Source of the DNA: CALCEB01 sp035531475
Lineage (GTDB): Bacteria > Acidobacteriota > Terriglobia > UBA7540
Direction: 5' to 3'
Length of the DNA: 64,000 nt
Assembly (NCBI GenBank): GCA_035531475.1
Contig: DATKST010000151.1
Span: 1 to 64,000 of the forward strand
A program made the translations under genes and the position numbers. The stretch's first letter is position 1; every line of letters starts with the position of its first letter. The notes below the pieces were generated by a model. The model was not told the DNA's origin. It did no database searches and was given only the letters and a program-made list of their open reading frames with translations. Of the stretch, positions 36,760 through 45,890 are shown one piece after another.

Positions 36760-36939
36760 TTAAGCCAAAATAAAGTTCACTTTTCAGCCTTCTTTTTCTG
36801 GGTCCGCGGGTAGATGGTGTAGTTCCACTGCGGGTTTACTTTGTCGTAATTGATATTGAGCTGATCCATCTCTTCATCCGAAATGTTCTTGCCGGTCTTA
36901 TAATATTTTTGGCTGAGTGTAAACTTTATTTTGGCTTAA
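36760..36939. mobile_element. 180-bp MITE carrying the 3' end of a transposase gene
   Basis: TTAAGCCAAAATAAAGTT at 36760-36777 is repeated as a perfect 18-bp inverse at 36922-36939. Between them, on the minus strand, a frame reads YYKTGKNISDEEMDQLNI and NPQWNYTIYPR before a TGA at 36777-36779. NPQWNYTIYPR resembles the C-terminus of ISAzo13-family transposases (HPEWNYTxxPR style). The unit looks like an internally deleted insertion sequence that kept both ends. Confidence 0.65.
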
Positions 36940-36942
36940 TCC

Positions 36943-37440
36943 CTTAGTCTCACCGGGAAAGGGCAATGCCGTACCTGTCAAAAGTTTGGAGGGAATTGAG
37001 GGGCGGGGTTGGGTCATCGTGCCGCAGCGCCCTTTCTTCAAGGGCAGGCCCGCCGAGGCCGCTCGAATCCATCTGCTGATTTCAAAACGAATGGGCAGCA
37101 GCCGCACTACAAGAAAGATGCTAAAAATCACAAAACGAACCGGAGAAGTGATTGAAAACAAAAGATCGGGATTGTAAAGTGTCGCAAAACGAACCGGGGA
37201 TTCGGTAACTCAGCACGGCCGATTGAGAAATCACATGATTGGAAGTGAAGATTGACAAAAATTGTCAATGAAGACGGAGTGGGACTGTTCGGCTCCTGCC
37301 AAAGCAACAGGACCCAGAGTCAACCCACAAAAGGCGGGAGAAGCGAGTAGGCAAGACCGATGAGAAGGATCGCGGCCCTACCGGTGGGAACTGGTGTTCA
37401 ACATGCCCAATGACACCAATGATGTCGAGGCCTTTGCCGT
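36943..37440. other. Degenerate intergenic region upstream of the methyltransferase
   Basis: No convincing gene is seen. A 7-5-7 palindrome ATTGACAAAAATTGTCAAT lies at 37251-37269 and may be an operator. AAAACGAACCGG occurs twice (about 37134 and 37185). The last codons before the next gene read RWELVFNMPNDTNDVEAF and stop at 37444-37446, overlapping the methyltransferase start, so they look like the 3' end of a lost coupled gene. Confidence 0.45.
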
Positions 37441-38133
37441 ATGGTAAAAGAAAGCGTTCGGCAGCACTTTGATCGCGAAGCAGCAGAGTTTGACGGCCTG
37501 ATTGCCCGGCTTATCCCGCGTTACTCCGAAATGATCGACGCATTGGTCTCAGCGGTCCCCTTCCCTCCGCACCGCAAACTCCGGGTAGTTGACCTGGGTT
37601 CGGGCACGGGCACGGTCGCCTTGCAAATAAAGAGCCGTTTCCCGCGGGCACGGATCACTTGCATCGACTTTTCGCCAAAGATGCTCGATCTGGCACGCCG
37701 AAGGTTGGCGGATTGTGGAAGCATGCGTTTTATCGAAGCGGACCTGACGGACTACCGGTTTGTAGATCAATACGACGTCGCTGTCTCGTCACTGGCTCTC
37801 CACCACATCCAATCGGTACGGCAGAAACTGAATCTCTATCGCAGGCTCCATGACGCGCTGGCCCGGGGCGGGGTCTTTTGGAATGCTGATGCGGTGCTTG
37901 CCGCCAGCGCGCCGCTTCAGGCTCTGTACATGGCGAAATGGAAGGAACACATGCGCCGAACTGTGCCTGAGAAGGAGATCGAAGAGACCTGGATGGTGAA
38001 ACACGCGGCAGAAGACCATCCCAAAAAGCTCCTGGATGAACTTCGATGGCTCAGAGAAGCTGGATTTGCAGAGCCTGAAGTCATCTGGAAGGAGTTCTAC
38101 TTTGCGGTTTTTGGAGGGCGAAAAATTTTGTGA
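37441..38133 (+). CDS. Class I SAM-dependent methyltransferase
   Basis: This 230-aa protein has a Rossmann SAM-binding fold. Motif I is VVDLGSGTGTVALQI, motif II is TCIDFSPKMLDLA, and FIEADLTDYRF followed by VSSLALHHI completes the pocket. It belongs to the broad Methyltransf_11/25 group acting on small molecules or tRNA/lipid substrates; specificity cannot be inferred. The ATG overlaps the end of a remnant upstream frame. A 223-bp MITE follows its 3' end. Confidence 0.85.
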   Translation: MVKESVRQHFDREAAEFDGLIARLIPRYSEMIDALVSAVPFPPHRKLRVVDLGSGTGTVALQIKSRFPRARITCIDFSPKMLDLARRRLADCGSMRFIEADLTDYRFVDQYDVAVSSLALHHIQSVRQKLNLYRRLHDALARGGVFWNADAVLAASAPLQALYMAKWKEHMRRTVPEKEIEETWMVKHAAEDHPKKLLDELRWLREAGFAEPEVIWKEFYFAVFGGRKIL

Positions 38134-38201
38134 GAAACGGAGCACGAGCCGCGCAGAAACCTTCGATCTGGCGGACCATTGCGCAGAGCAGGGCAAGGCG
38201 C

Positions 38202-38424
38202 TAGTGTCCTGTCCCACTTAATTCTTTACAGGCGCTCAGTGCTCGGGTGGGTGATGTCTACTCTTTGCTCGCCGCTTACGAGAGAAAGGCGGTAGCTGCC
38301 GCTACCGCAGTCCACGGCGGGCTTCGCCCGCAAGTTCACGGCAGCGCCGCAGGCGCCTTGGAGTGCGGCTGCGAAGCTGCCGCCATACCCTACATTGTCA
38401 AGAATTAGGTGTGACAGGACACTA
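38202..38424. mobile_element. 223-bp MITE family G with GGCGC target duplication
   Basis: TAGTGTCCTGTC at the left is inverted as GACAGGACACTA at the right; similarity continues to about 30 bp (TAATTCTT). GGCGC at 38197-38201 and 38425-38429 is a 5-bp target duplication. The core holds GGCAGCGCCGCAGG-type hairpins and no gene. The right terminal CTA supplies the TAG stop codon of the adjacent cation transporter gene. Confidence 0.8.
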
Positions 38425-39861
38425 GGCGCTGCCCTTGGGCTCAGCGTGAATGCTGACTTTCATGATCTGGGGCAACTCTTTGCGGAACTTAAGTTCCAGA
38501 TCTTCGGTGATGTCGTGCACGCGGGAAACGGGAAGGTCCGGCTCAAAGGTGCAATGGAGGCTGACGTGAACTGTCGATCCAACCTGGTGAGCTTCAATGG
38601 CATGGCAATCGACCAGGCCGGGAGTGCCCAGCGTCAACTCGCGAATGCGTTCCTCAAGCTGGCGGCGCATCCAACCGGCTTCATTGGCGGGTTCCACACG
38701 CTTTTGCATCGGCTCAATATGGACATTCACCTCTTTAACGCTCGGAATCTCTTTTTGGATTTCCTCCTCCAGAATGGTGGCCCGGCGGTGGGCTGCCTCC
38801 AGGGTCAAGGTCGGATCCAGCTCCAGGTCCAGACTGAGGTTGACTTTCCCTTGCACCTCGAAGGGTGTAACGTCATGAATCTGCAAATCATTGCGATGGG
38901 CAATGGATCGCACCCGCTCCACCACGTCCGTCGAGGAAGGCTGTTGCGGCGCGGATTGGATCACCACGTCGGCCTCGGGATATTGGTCACGGACTCGCTC
39001 CTCTACGTCATGGGACACGGCTTCCGCATGTTCGAAGGAAATATTGCTCTGCAGCGTCAGGCGGACGTCCACGAAGAGCTGGTTTCCACTCTGGCGCACG
39101 CGAATCCGCTCCGGATTCATGACGCCGGGAACGCTGGCGATGAGCCGGGCGATACTTGCGGAAATCCCTTGGGGCGCCGCATCCACCAGCGCGTCAATGG
39201 ACCGCTTGCCCAACCGCACACTGAGATAAACGGTGATGCCGGCCACGCACAACGCCGCCACCGGGTCGGCCGCGAGCAGCCAGCGGAGACGCCAATGGTC
39301 GGCGGCCAGGATCAGCAGCAGGCCGAGGACAACCACTCCCGAACCGTAAACATCCGTCGAGAAATGAATGGCATCAGCTTCCAGCGCTTGGCTACTGTAC
39401 TTCTTGGCAACGCGGGCAAGGGACCGGGACCGGGAAGCATCCACCATCATGGAGATAAGCATCACGGCAAAAGCCCAGACCGTGGGCTCCACCTGGACGG
39501 CATGGAAGAACAGGCGGCGCACTGCCTCAAACACAATCCAGGCGCAGGTCACCAGCAGCAGGCCGGTCTCCACAAAGGCGGAAACGTGCTCGAACTTGCC
39601 GTGACCGAAAGGATGGGATGAATCGGCGGGCATATCGGCAAGGCGGATGGAGAAAAGGGTGACCAGCGCAGCGACCAAATCAAGGCTGGAGTGCGCTGCC
39701 TCCGAAAGGATTCCCAGGCTTCCGGAAAGCGAGCCAACCACCGCTTTGAAAAGCGTGAGCAAGAGGGCAGCCAGGAACGAGCTAAGGGCTACCGACATCT
39801 TTTCCTGCGCGGGCAGGGTGGACTGGCTGAGACCTTTCAGAGATTTCATGCCGCTACACAA
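38422..39861 (-). CDS. Cation diffusion facilitator with extended C-terminal domain
   Basis: This 479-aa inner-membrane divalent metal/proton antiporter exports Zn2+, Fe2+ or similar. Metal-site motifs are HSSLD in the second helix and HFSTD in the fifth. The HPFGHGKFE loop is a family signature. The cytoplasmic part is about twice the usual length: a normal ferredoxin-like dimerisation domain is followed by two further related repeats, possibly extra metal-sensing units. The stop codon is TAG formed by the terminal bases of a MITE, so the native C-terminus may have differed. No other metal genes are adjacent. Confidence 0.87.
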   Translation of the reverse strand: MCSGMKSLKGLSQSTLPAQEKMSVALSSFLAALLLTLFKAVVGSLSGSLGILSEAAHSSLDLVAALVTLFSIRLADMPADSSHPFGHGKFEHVSAFVETGLLLVTCAWIVFEAVRRLFFHAVQVEPTVWAFAVMLISMMVDASRSRSLARVAKKYSSQALEADAIHFSTDVYGSGVVVLGLLLILAADHWRLRWLLAADPVAALCVAGITVYLSVRLGKRSIDALVDAAPQGISASIARLIASVPGVMNPERIRVRQSGNQLFVDVRLTLQSNISFEHAEAVSHDVEERVRDQYPEADVVIQSAPQQPSSTDVVERVRSIAHRNDLQIHDVTPFEVQGKVNLSLDLELDPTLTLEAAHRRATILEEEIQKEIPSVKEVNVHIEPMQKRVEPANEAGWMRRQLEERIRELTLGTPGLVDCHAIEAHQVGSTVHVSLHCTFEPDLPVSRVHDITEDLELKFRKELPQIMKVSIHAEPKGSA

Positions 39862-40002
39862 CCGGTTTTCGAAGTGCCGTCTCCAGGCCGTACCTGGAGA
39901 TGGGAAGGGTGTTGCGGGCGACTTCTGGCCGGGGAAGGTAGATCATTGGCGCGGTAACTCACCGGCCGCCATGCTGAGAGTGAAATCAAGGGCAGGATAA
40001 CA

Positions 40003-40326
40003 TCAGTCTTCCGAAGCCATTTCTTCCAACGCCGCCCTCAATTCCTGCTCGGCGTGGAAAGCGCCTTGATGGCGGGCGACCTCGATGCCTTTTTCCAAAA
40101 TGCGGCGGGCATCGGAACGTCTTCCCCTCTCAATCATAAACAGACCCGCCTGGTAATAGGTGGCGGAATATTCAGGGTGGTGAGCCAGGAGATATTCAAA
40201 ATGCTCAAGGGCCTCGTCCGGGCGCCCGGATCTGGAAAGCTCAAGCGCCAGCCCGTAGCGCGCAAAAGTGTCGCCGGGGTTGGCTTCCAACGCTTGCTGA
40301 AGGAATTGGACTCTTTCTTGGACCAT
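40003..40326 (-). CDS. Small TPR protein
   Basis: This 107-aa protein consists of about three tetratricopeptide helices pairs: AGDTF-type repeat 1 (NPGDTFARYGLALELSRSGR), repeat 2 (HPEYSATYYQAGLFMIERGR) and a third degenerate unit. It has no signal and no catalytic motif, so it is a cytoplasmic adaptor of unknown partner. It lies alone between the cation transporter and a divergent thioesterase. Confidence 0.75.
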   Translation of the reverse strand: MVQERVQFLQQALEANPGDTFARYGLALELSRSGRPDEALEHFEYLLAHHPEYSATYYQAGLFMIERGRRSDARRILEKGIEVARHQGAFHAEQELRAALEEMASED

Positions 40327-40693
40327 GAGTTCAGATTTGCCCCCGACGTTGGATTGTACTCTGCTTGGGGGCTTTCACAACGAAGTTTCATTTGGAATAA
40401 ACAAGCCGTGCGCATCGCCCCATGGTGGGCGGAGCGGGTGGGTAGTGGTTCAGTTTGCTGTAGCGGCGAAAATGTACCACTACCAGCGGGTGATATGTAT
40501 TGCAATCAAAGAGTGACTGAAATAGTATATGCACGCTGGCTCTTTAGCGCAATTTCAAGTAGGGCCGGAGCGGCTGGCGGGTTCCACGCTAGTCCCCCTC
40601 TGACGACGGAACGGTCTGGACACCTTCCCTCGGACTCGGCCAGGTTTTTCTCCAGGAATCCAACCCGGGCACAAGTAAAGAGGCGCGAAGGAG
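40327..40693. other. Divergent intergenic region with a minimal family C element
   Basis: At 40441-40484 GGTAGTGG and CCACTACC bracket only TTTGCTGTAGCGGCGAAAAT, a fully collapsed 44-bp version of repeat family C. The remainder holds no gene. GAAGGAG directly abuts the next start codon. Confidence 0.55.
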
Positions 40694-41197
40694 ATGGGAA
40701 AACTCAAGGGCAAGACTGTCGCCGAGTCGCAGGCCGAGATGATCGAAGTGGTCCTGCCGAATGACGCCAATCCGCTCGGCAACATTCTAGGGGGAAGAGT
40801 GATGCATTTGATTGACATCGCCGGGGCCATCGCCGCCCACCGGCACGCCCGTTCGCACATCGTGACCGTCAGTGTTGATGGCATCGACTTTGCGCATCCC
40901 ATCAAAATCGGGCAAATTGTGTTACTGCGGTCTTTTGTCACCCGCGCCTTCCACACCTCGATGGAGGTGGAGGTTAACGTGTTTTTGGAGGACTATATTC
41001 GCGGTGAGCGGCTGCAGACCAGTTCCGCCCTGGTAACTTATGTGGCGGTCGATCAGGATGGGCATCCGGCTCCCGTGCCACCGCTGATTCCCCGCACCGC
41101 TGAGGAGAAACGGCGATACCGCGAGGCGCTCCAGCGGCGGCGGCGGCGCCTGGCGCAGGCGGCCAAAGCCCATCGCCGCTTTACTGAAAAGGTGTGA
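40694..41197 (+). CDS. Acyl-CoA thioesterase (hotdog fold, YciA-like)
   Basis: This 167-aa hotdog-fold enzyme hydrolyses acyl-CoA to free acid and CoA. LPNDANPLGNILGGRVMHLIDI carries the conserved Asn and Gly-Gly and the catalytic-site Asp. SVDGIDFAHPIKIGQIVLLR is the second strand pair. A basic tail (REALQRRRRRLAQAAKAHRR) extends beyond the fold. RidA follows after 79 bp on the same strand. Confidence 0.9.
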   Translation: MGKLKGKTVAESQAEMIEVVLPNDANPLGNILGGRVMHLIDIAGAIAAHRHARSHIVTVSVDGIDFAHPIKIGQIVLLRSFVTRAFHTSMEVEVNVFLEDYIRGERLQTSSALVTYVAVDQDGHPAPVPPLIPRTAEEKRRYREALQRRRRRLAQAAKAHRRFTEKV

Positions 41198-41276
41198 CGG
41201 TTGCTGGTTCCAAGCCCAGGGATTCCATAGCATGGCCGGCCGGATCTGCCGGGGTTTATTTGATAGGAGATAATTC

Positions 41277-41666
41277 ATGAAGACGAAACGCACTAAGATA
41301 TTTTCCGGGACTCCTTGGGAGCCCCTTGTTGGTTACGCCCGGGCGGTTCAGGCTGGAGAGGTGGTCTACGTTTCCGGTACCACGGGAACGGATCCTTCGG
41401 GAAAAGTTCTGGCGCCAGGTGATGCTTATGCACAGACCAAGCAAGCCATCGAAAACGTCAAAAACGCGCTCAGCCGATTGGGACTGACTTTGGAGCACGT
41501 GGTCCGCACCCGGATTTATGTCACCGAGATCGACAGGTGGCAGGAGGTCGCCAAGGCCCATGCGGAATCCTTCGGCGAAATTCATCCCGCCACAACGCTA
41601 GTGGGCGTGAGCCGGCTGCTGGATCCGAACATGATCGTTGAGATTGAGGCGACAGCAGTCCACTAA
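41277..41666 (+). CDS. RidA-family enamine/imine deaminase
   Basis: This 129-aa trimeric YjgF/RidA protein removes reactive enamine/imine intermediates made by PLP enzymes. GYARAVQAGEVVYVSGTTGTD and the catalytic Arg in HVVRTRIYVTEID are typical; the usual C-terminal Glu is in IVEIEATAV. AGGAG precedes the ATG by 8 nt. Its stop codon lies inside the 8-bp target duplication of a MITE. Confidence 0.92.
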   Translation: MKTKRTKIFSGTPWEPLVGYARAVQAGEVVYVSGTTGTDPSGKVLAPGDAYAQTKQAIENVKNALSRLGLTLEHVVRTRIYVTEIDRWQEVAKAHAESFGEIHPATTLVGVSRLLDPNMIVEIEATAVH

Positions 41667-41668
41667 CC

Positions 41669-41845
41669 CCAATACTGTTCAGTTAAGGTGAGTCTCATGA
41701 TGTTGATGTCAGAGGCGTCGCCTGGCCCCTCACCCCGGCCCTCTCCCCGCGGGCGGGGAGAGGGGGAACCGCGCAGCGGTGGGTGAGGGGCTCTGGTTCA
41801 CCAGTGTGCATCATTCTCGAACGGACCTTAACTGAACAGTATTGG
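41669..41845. mobile_element. MITE family A copy A1 (TIR and 8-bp duplication)
   Basis: The 177-bp element has 21-bp perfect terminal inverted repeats beginning CCAATACTGTTCAGTTAAG. CACTAACC at 41661-41668 and 41846-41853 is an 8-bp target duplication. The inner palindrome is CCTCTCCCCGC/GCGGGGAGAGG. The duplicated target includes the RidA stop codon (TAA). Confidence 0.9.
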
Positions 41846-41854
41846 CACTAACCG

Positions 41855-41908
41855 GGATTATTCACGAAGTCTTATTCGAAGACCGGAAGGGAGCTTCATG
41901 AATAATCC
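41855..41908. repeat. Hairpin GGATTATTCACGAAG/CTTCATGAATAATCC
   Basis: The arms match at 14 of 15 positions around a 24-nt loop. It follows MITE A1 directly and is convergent with the S41 protease end, so it may be a terminator or another small repeat. Confidence 0.5.
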
Positions 41909-41994
41909 AGGCTAACCTCTTCCCCCAGAGTTATTTCGCAGGGACGGGCTTGGCGACCGCCCGAAGGTGGCCATCCGGCGGTCTCTACGGGATT

Positions 41995-43593
41995 TCAAGG
42001 GCAAACGTCCTGGTGAAGGATCGAAGCAAAGTGCTTGGGTGGACCTTTCAGGAGTAATGGAGCCTGCGGCAAGATTGAAACCGCCTTCTGAACCTGGGGG
42101 TCGTGGCGGGTTTGGATCTGATTGCTAATGTCCAGCCCGAAGACCAGGCTGATGGTTTCCGTCCTGATGCGGGTCTTCAGAAGGGCTTGGTCCTTTGCCC
42201 AGTATTTGGCGGGCGCCAAAATGCCCTGCCGGTTGAGGTAGTCTTTGAAGTCTGCCAGGACCTTTTGATCTGGATCGAACGTCTTCTTCACTTCGCCGTG
42301 AGTGGTCAGATAATCCGAGGCAAAGCTGGTGAAAAGACCCCGCTGGTCGAGGAAGGATTCCCACGAGTCCATCCTCAACGGCAGCGCGGCGAAATCCGGT
42401 GTCACACCGCCGCCGCCCGTCACCGGGCGCCCGTCATCGGTGTGGAAAGCCTGGGTCTCGGCAGCCGCTCTGCTTACGCTTCCAGGCGCTCTCCCCAGGT
42501 CCGGGTTGGCCAGCGCCGTGCCTGGCAGCGGCCGCTGGATGGAGCGCCCGCTGGGGGTAAAATACTCGGCCGTGAGCAAAGCCAGGCCCGTTTTTTCGCT
42601 CAGCCCCATCACCGACTCCACCACGCCTTTTCCGAAGGTCGGCTCGCCCACAATCAACGCGCGGTCATGGTCTTGCAGGGCGGCCGCCAGGACTTCCGCC
42701 GCGCTGGCAGTCTCTCCATTCACCAGCAGAACGAGCGGCTTCGAAATGTAGATGGCTGAGGCGGGGATGGTCCAATAAGATTTTGCCGGCACGGCGCGGC
42801 CGCTCACCGTCAACACCAGCTTCCCGGGCGGCAGGAACAGGCTGGCAACGCCCAGCGCCGCATCCAATACGCCGCCGTGGTTGTTGCGTAAGTCGAGAAC
42901 CAGACCGTCCAGGCTCGGTCCTCCCAGGCGATTGATGGCATCCGCCATTTCCTGGGGAGACTTCGAATCGAAGGAAGCGAGACGAATGTAGCCAATGTCC
43001 TTTCCGTAAGCAAAGGCCTCGTCCACCGAAGGCAAGTTCACCTCCGCCGGAAGCAGCTTATACTGCTGGGCGACAAAATGGCCGGGATGGATCACCTCTA
43101 GCGTCACCGGATGGCTCTTGGCGCTTTGCAGCAACCGCACGAGTGAATTCAGATCCAAACGCGCGATTCGAGTGCCATTGATGGCTGTGATTTCATCACC
43201 CGGGCTCAGCCCCGCACGCCAGGAGGGCGACCCTTGCGCCGTCTCCAGGACTAGAATTTTGCCGGGTTTGACGAAGAGAATCGACCCGAAGCCCACGGCT
43301 TCGCCGCGTGTTTGTTGCTGCAGCGCTTCAAACTGATCGCGGTCAAAAAACGCGGAAAACGGATCGAGAGTTGCAAGCATTCCTCGGATGGCCCCGTCCA
43401 GGATGGCATGGTCCGGGTCCAACGGTGAGGTGTAGAATTGCTGAAGTGCCTGATAGACACAAGCCAGCTTAAGGTCGCTCTGAGTCACGTCATTCCCGGT
43501 TGTCGTCGTCTGGGCTAGTGCTGGAACCAGTACGAATAGCAAAAAAGCAAAGAGGGAAAAGAACCAGCGTAGGGTTAAGCGGTGAAAGGGCAT
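41995..43593 (-). CDS. S41 C-terminal processing peptidase with PDZ domain
   Basis: This 532-aa exported serine protease of the Ctp/Tsp family cleaves protein C-termini in the periplasm. A signal peptide (WFFSLFAFLLFVLVPALAQ) is followed by a helical dimer region, a PDZ domain (GSPSWRAGLSPGDEITAING, about 121-140) and the S41 core. The catalytic Ser is S297 in NGETASAAE and the Lys is K322 in TFGKGVVES. CGGAG precedes the ATG by about 6 nt. The BON gene lies upstream on the same strand. Confidence 0.9.
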   Translation of the reverse strand: MPFHRLTLRWFFSLFAFLLFVLVPALAQTTTTGNDVTQSDLKLACVYQALQQFYTSPLDPDHAILDGAIRGMLATLDPFSAFFDRDQFEALQQQTRGEAVGFGSILFVKPGKILVLETAQGSPSWRAGLSPGDEITAINGTRIARLDLNSLVRLLQSAKSHPVTLEVIHPGHFVAQQYKLLPAEVNLPSVDEAFAYGKDIGYIRLASFDSKSPQEMADAINRLGGPSLDGLVLDLRNNHGGVLDAALGVASLFLPPGKLVLTVSGRAVPAKSYWTIPASAIYISKPLVLLVNGETASAAEVLAAALQDHDRALIVGEPTFGKGVVESVMGLSEKTGLALLTAEYFTPSGRSIQRPLPGTALANPDLGRAPGSVSRAAAETQAFHTDDGRPVTGGGGVTPDFAALPLRMDSWESFLDQRGLFTSFASDYLTTHGEVKKTFDPDQKVLADFKDYLNRQGILAPAKYWAKDQALLKTRIRTETISLVFGLDISNQIQTRHDPQVQKAVSILPQAPLLLKGPPKHFASILHQDVCP

Positions 43594-43790
43594 TTCGGCT
43601 CCGATTGAATTGCTCCTTGCCGGGTTCTCAGGAGTTTGATGTGATCAATCCGGTTGGATGCCGATGGCCACTGCTGCGCTGCTTGGCTTCTGGTTGCCAA
43701 GCGGCGGGTTGCCTTGACGTCCAGTTCCGTCTCGAAACCGCGCAGGACGCCAAGGGCCGCGCGTAGCCTATGTTTGCTGACCGGGTTCAT
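43575..43790 (-). CDS. Possible small overlapping gene
   Basis: A 71-codon frame starts with an ATG that overlaps the BON gene stop (ATGA) and ends 19 bp inside the start of the protease gene. The overlaps would suit translational coupling. No family is recognised and composition is unremarkable. It may be a chance frame. Confidence 0.25.
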   Translation of the reverse strand: MNPVSKHRLRAALGVLRGFETELDVKATRRLATRSQAAQQWPSASNRIDHIKLLRTRQGAIQSEPKCPFTA

Positions 43791-44530
43791 TGATGTTCGA
43801 CCACCAGTTTATCCGTCAAGCTGAAGTAGGTCGCCGCGAACCGCGCATCCTGTTCGGCTTTCTGGCGGTCAACCGGACTGTTCACGACGCCGTAGAGCGT
43901 CACGTTTAGATTATTCACGATAATGTGGATGGGTGGGAGCGGTTGGTTGCCGTAGCCGGCGAAGTAAGGATCGGTATAGATGGCGCGGGCAATGGCCATC
44001 CGCACCTGGTCATCATCGACGGACGTGGGTAGAACCGTAAGGTTGTTTTCGAGCGCGTTCACACCCTTCACCCGCTCCATGAGGCGGCCGATGTCAATTT
44101 TCTTATAGGGCTCGGTGACGTAACCGGAGATTTTCAGATGGTGGTTTTGGCTTCTAAAGGTCATCCAATCAAAGACCGTAAAGAATGGGTAGAGAATGAC
44201 TTGCCTTCTCGCGCTCACTGCGATTTGCTGGTCCGTAATATCCCCGGTGTTGATCGTGATGTTGTTTACAATCTGGCTTACGTCTGGAACCTTGCGCACC
44301 GCTCTTGCGGCGTCATCCTTTACGCCCAGACTATCCACGCTGCCGGTTAGCGTGACCACACCGTTGTCATATGCGGCCTGGACCTGTCCGTGCTTGAAAA
44401 CGGAGGCGTGATAGAGGCGATCCTGAATTTCAGCCTGTATCTCCTGATCGGTAATGTGCTTCTTCGCCTGTAAGACGCCCGTTGTTAGCAAAAAAACCGC
44501 GGCCAGCAGCATCATTGATCGTTTTCGCAT
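43787..44530 (-). CDS. Exported BON-domain protein
   Basis: This 247-aa protein has a signal peptide (SMMLLAAVFLLTTGVLQAKK) and two or three BON domains. Their glycine-containing cores read YDNGVVTLTGSVDSLGVKD, then HLKISGYVTEPYKK and NVTLYGVVNSPVDRQKAEQ. BON modules bind phospholipid at the outer or inner membrane and are linked to envelope stress. AAGGAG lies 6 nt before the ATG, so this start is preferred over an upstream frame. The S41 protease gene follows on the same strand. Confidence 0.87.
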   Translation of the reverse strand: MRKRSMMLLAAVFLLTTGVLQAKKHITDQEIQAEIQDRLYHASVFKHGQVQAAYDNGVVTLTGSVDSLGVKDDAARAVRKVPDVSQIVNNITINTGDITDQQIAVSARRQVILYPFFTVFDWMTFRSQNHHLKISGYVTEPYKKIDIGRLMERVKGVNALENNLTVLPTSVDDDQVRMAIARAIYTDPYFAGYGNQPLPPIHIIVNNLNVTLYGVVNSPVDRQKAEQDARFAATYFSLTDKLVVEHQ

Positions 44531-44884
44531 GGCAATCTCCTTTTCATCATCGTCAAAAGCGGGAAGGACTTGCACATCAGCAGTTACTGGATCGTGTCGC
44601 TCCGGGCCGGATCGAAACTTGGCTCCAATGGACGGGGAATCCAGAAACTGCCATCCCATACCCAGCAAAGCGCCTGGCTACATTTGACAGCAAGGCGACT
44701 ACCGTGTTGGCTTGATGCCAAACCCTCCTCATTGACGCTAAAGGTATCGCAATGCAGGGCGGAATGGCAACCGGCAACTTTGAAAATGGTGGGAGGCAAG
44801 AAATGTGGCGCCGGTGCATGACGGTGGCGCGCAGGTCGACAACTTCAGCCATCATAGCTCATCAGGCTTGTTTCACAGGAAACC
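44531..44884. other. Divergent promoter region of the BON gene and panC
   Basis: No gene is seen in this 354-bp gap. A GGAAACC near the panC start is a weak ribosome site. No repeat family from elsewhere in the window is present. Confidence 0.4.
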
Positions 44885-45790
44885 ATGCAGATCATCCATG
44901 CAATTGAAGAGATGCGGCAGTTCAGCCGGAAGTCTCACGGGCACGGGCGAACTATCGCTCTGGTCCCGACCATGGGAGCTTTGCATGAAGGACATTTTTC
45001 TCTGGTTCGCCGCGCCCAAACAAAGTGCCCGGTGGTGGCGGCCTCGATTTTCGTAAATCCAACCCAGTTCGGTCCGGGCGAAGACCTTGAAGCCTACCCC
45101 AGAAGTCTTGAACAGGACTTCCGGGCTTTGGAGAGCCTGGGGGTGGACGCCGCATTTGTGCCCGCAGTGGCCACCATCTACCCTCCGGGCTTCTCGACTC
45201 AAGTCGATCCGGGAAGAATGGCGACGATGCTCGAGGGCGCCGTCCGTCCGGGTCATTTTCGAGGCGTGGCAACGGTGGTGTTGAAGCTCTTCCAGATTGT
45301 CCAGCCGGATACCGCTTGCTTCGGCCAGAAGGATTTCCAGCAAGCGGCCGTCATCCGGCGGCTGGTTGAGGACCTGAACGTGGATGTGCAGTTGGAGATC
45401 GTGCCGACCGTCCGCGAGCCGGACGGCTTGGCTAAAAGTTCACGTAATGTCTACCTGAACGCGGAGGAACGCCGCGCCGCTACGGCGCTTCCTCGGGCCT
45501 TGCGCCACGCCCAGGAACTTTGGTGGGCGGGGGAACGAAATCCCGCGGCCGTGATAATTGCCATGGAGCAAGCCCTGTCAAACGTGCCTTCCCTTCAGGC
45601 GGATTACGTGACGATCCGCGAACCTGTGAACCTGAATATTCCAGAAACACTGGAACCCGGGTCGGTGGCATTGGCTGCAACGCGGGTTGGAACTACGCGC
45701 CTGATTGATAACGTAATCTTCGGACCACGCGAGAAAAGTGGTGAGGAGCTGGTGCATTTGGCCTTCACGGTGCATGGCATCCTGCGATGA
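44885..45790 (+). CDS. panC: Pantothenate synthetase
   Basis: This 301-aa enzyme joins pantoate and beta-alanine with ATP to make pantothenate for CoA synthesis. LVPTMGALHEGHFSLVRRA holds the HIGH-like nucleotide motif, FVNPTQFGPGEDLEAYPR the pantoate site, and VKSS-type DGLAKSSRNVYLN the KMSKS-like loop. FGQKDFQQAAVIRRL is also conserved. panB and panD are absent, so the pathway is dispersed. Confidence 0.95.
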   Translation: MQIIHAIEEMRQFSRKSHGHGRTIALVPTMGALHEGHFSLVRRAQTKCPVVAASIFVNPTQFGPGEDLEAYPRSLEQDFRALESLGVDAAFVPAVATIYPPGFSTQVDPGRMATMLEGAVRPGHFRGVATVVLKLFQIVQPDTACFGQKDFQQAAVIRRLVEDLNVDVQLEIVPTVREPDGLAKSSRNVYLNAEERRAATALPRALRHAQELWWAGERNPAAVIIAMEQALSNVPSLQADYVTIREPVNLNIPETLEPGSVALAATRVGTTRLIDNVIFGPREKSGEELVHLAFTVHGILR

Positions 45791-45890
45791 GTCTGGGAAC
45801 TCCGAGCCGCCACCCGGATCAACCCATACCCAACTTTCGCGGGTGGGAACTTCATCAACCCCGTCTATTTGCGAACAATCCGGGCTAAGC

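Noticed and set aside
38395..39621. 408-codon plus-strand frame
   Set aside because: It is antisense to the cation diffusion facilitator, whose motifs are clear on the other strand.
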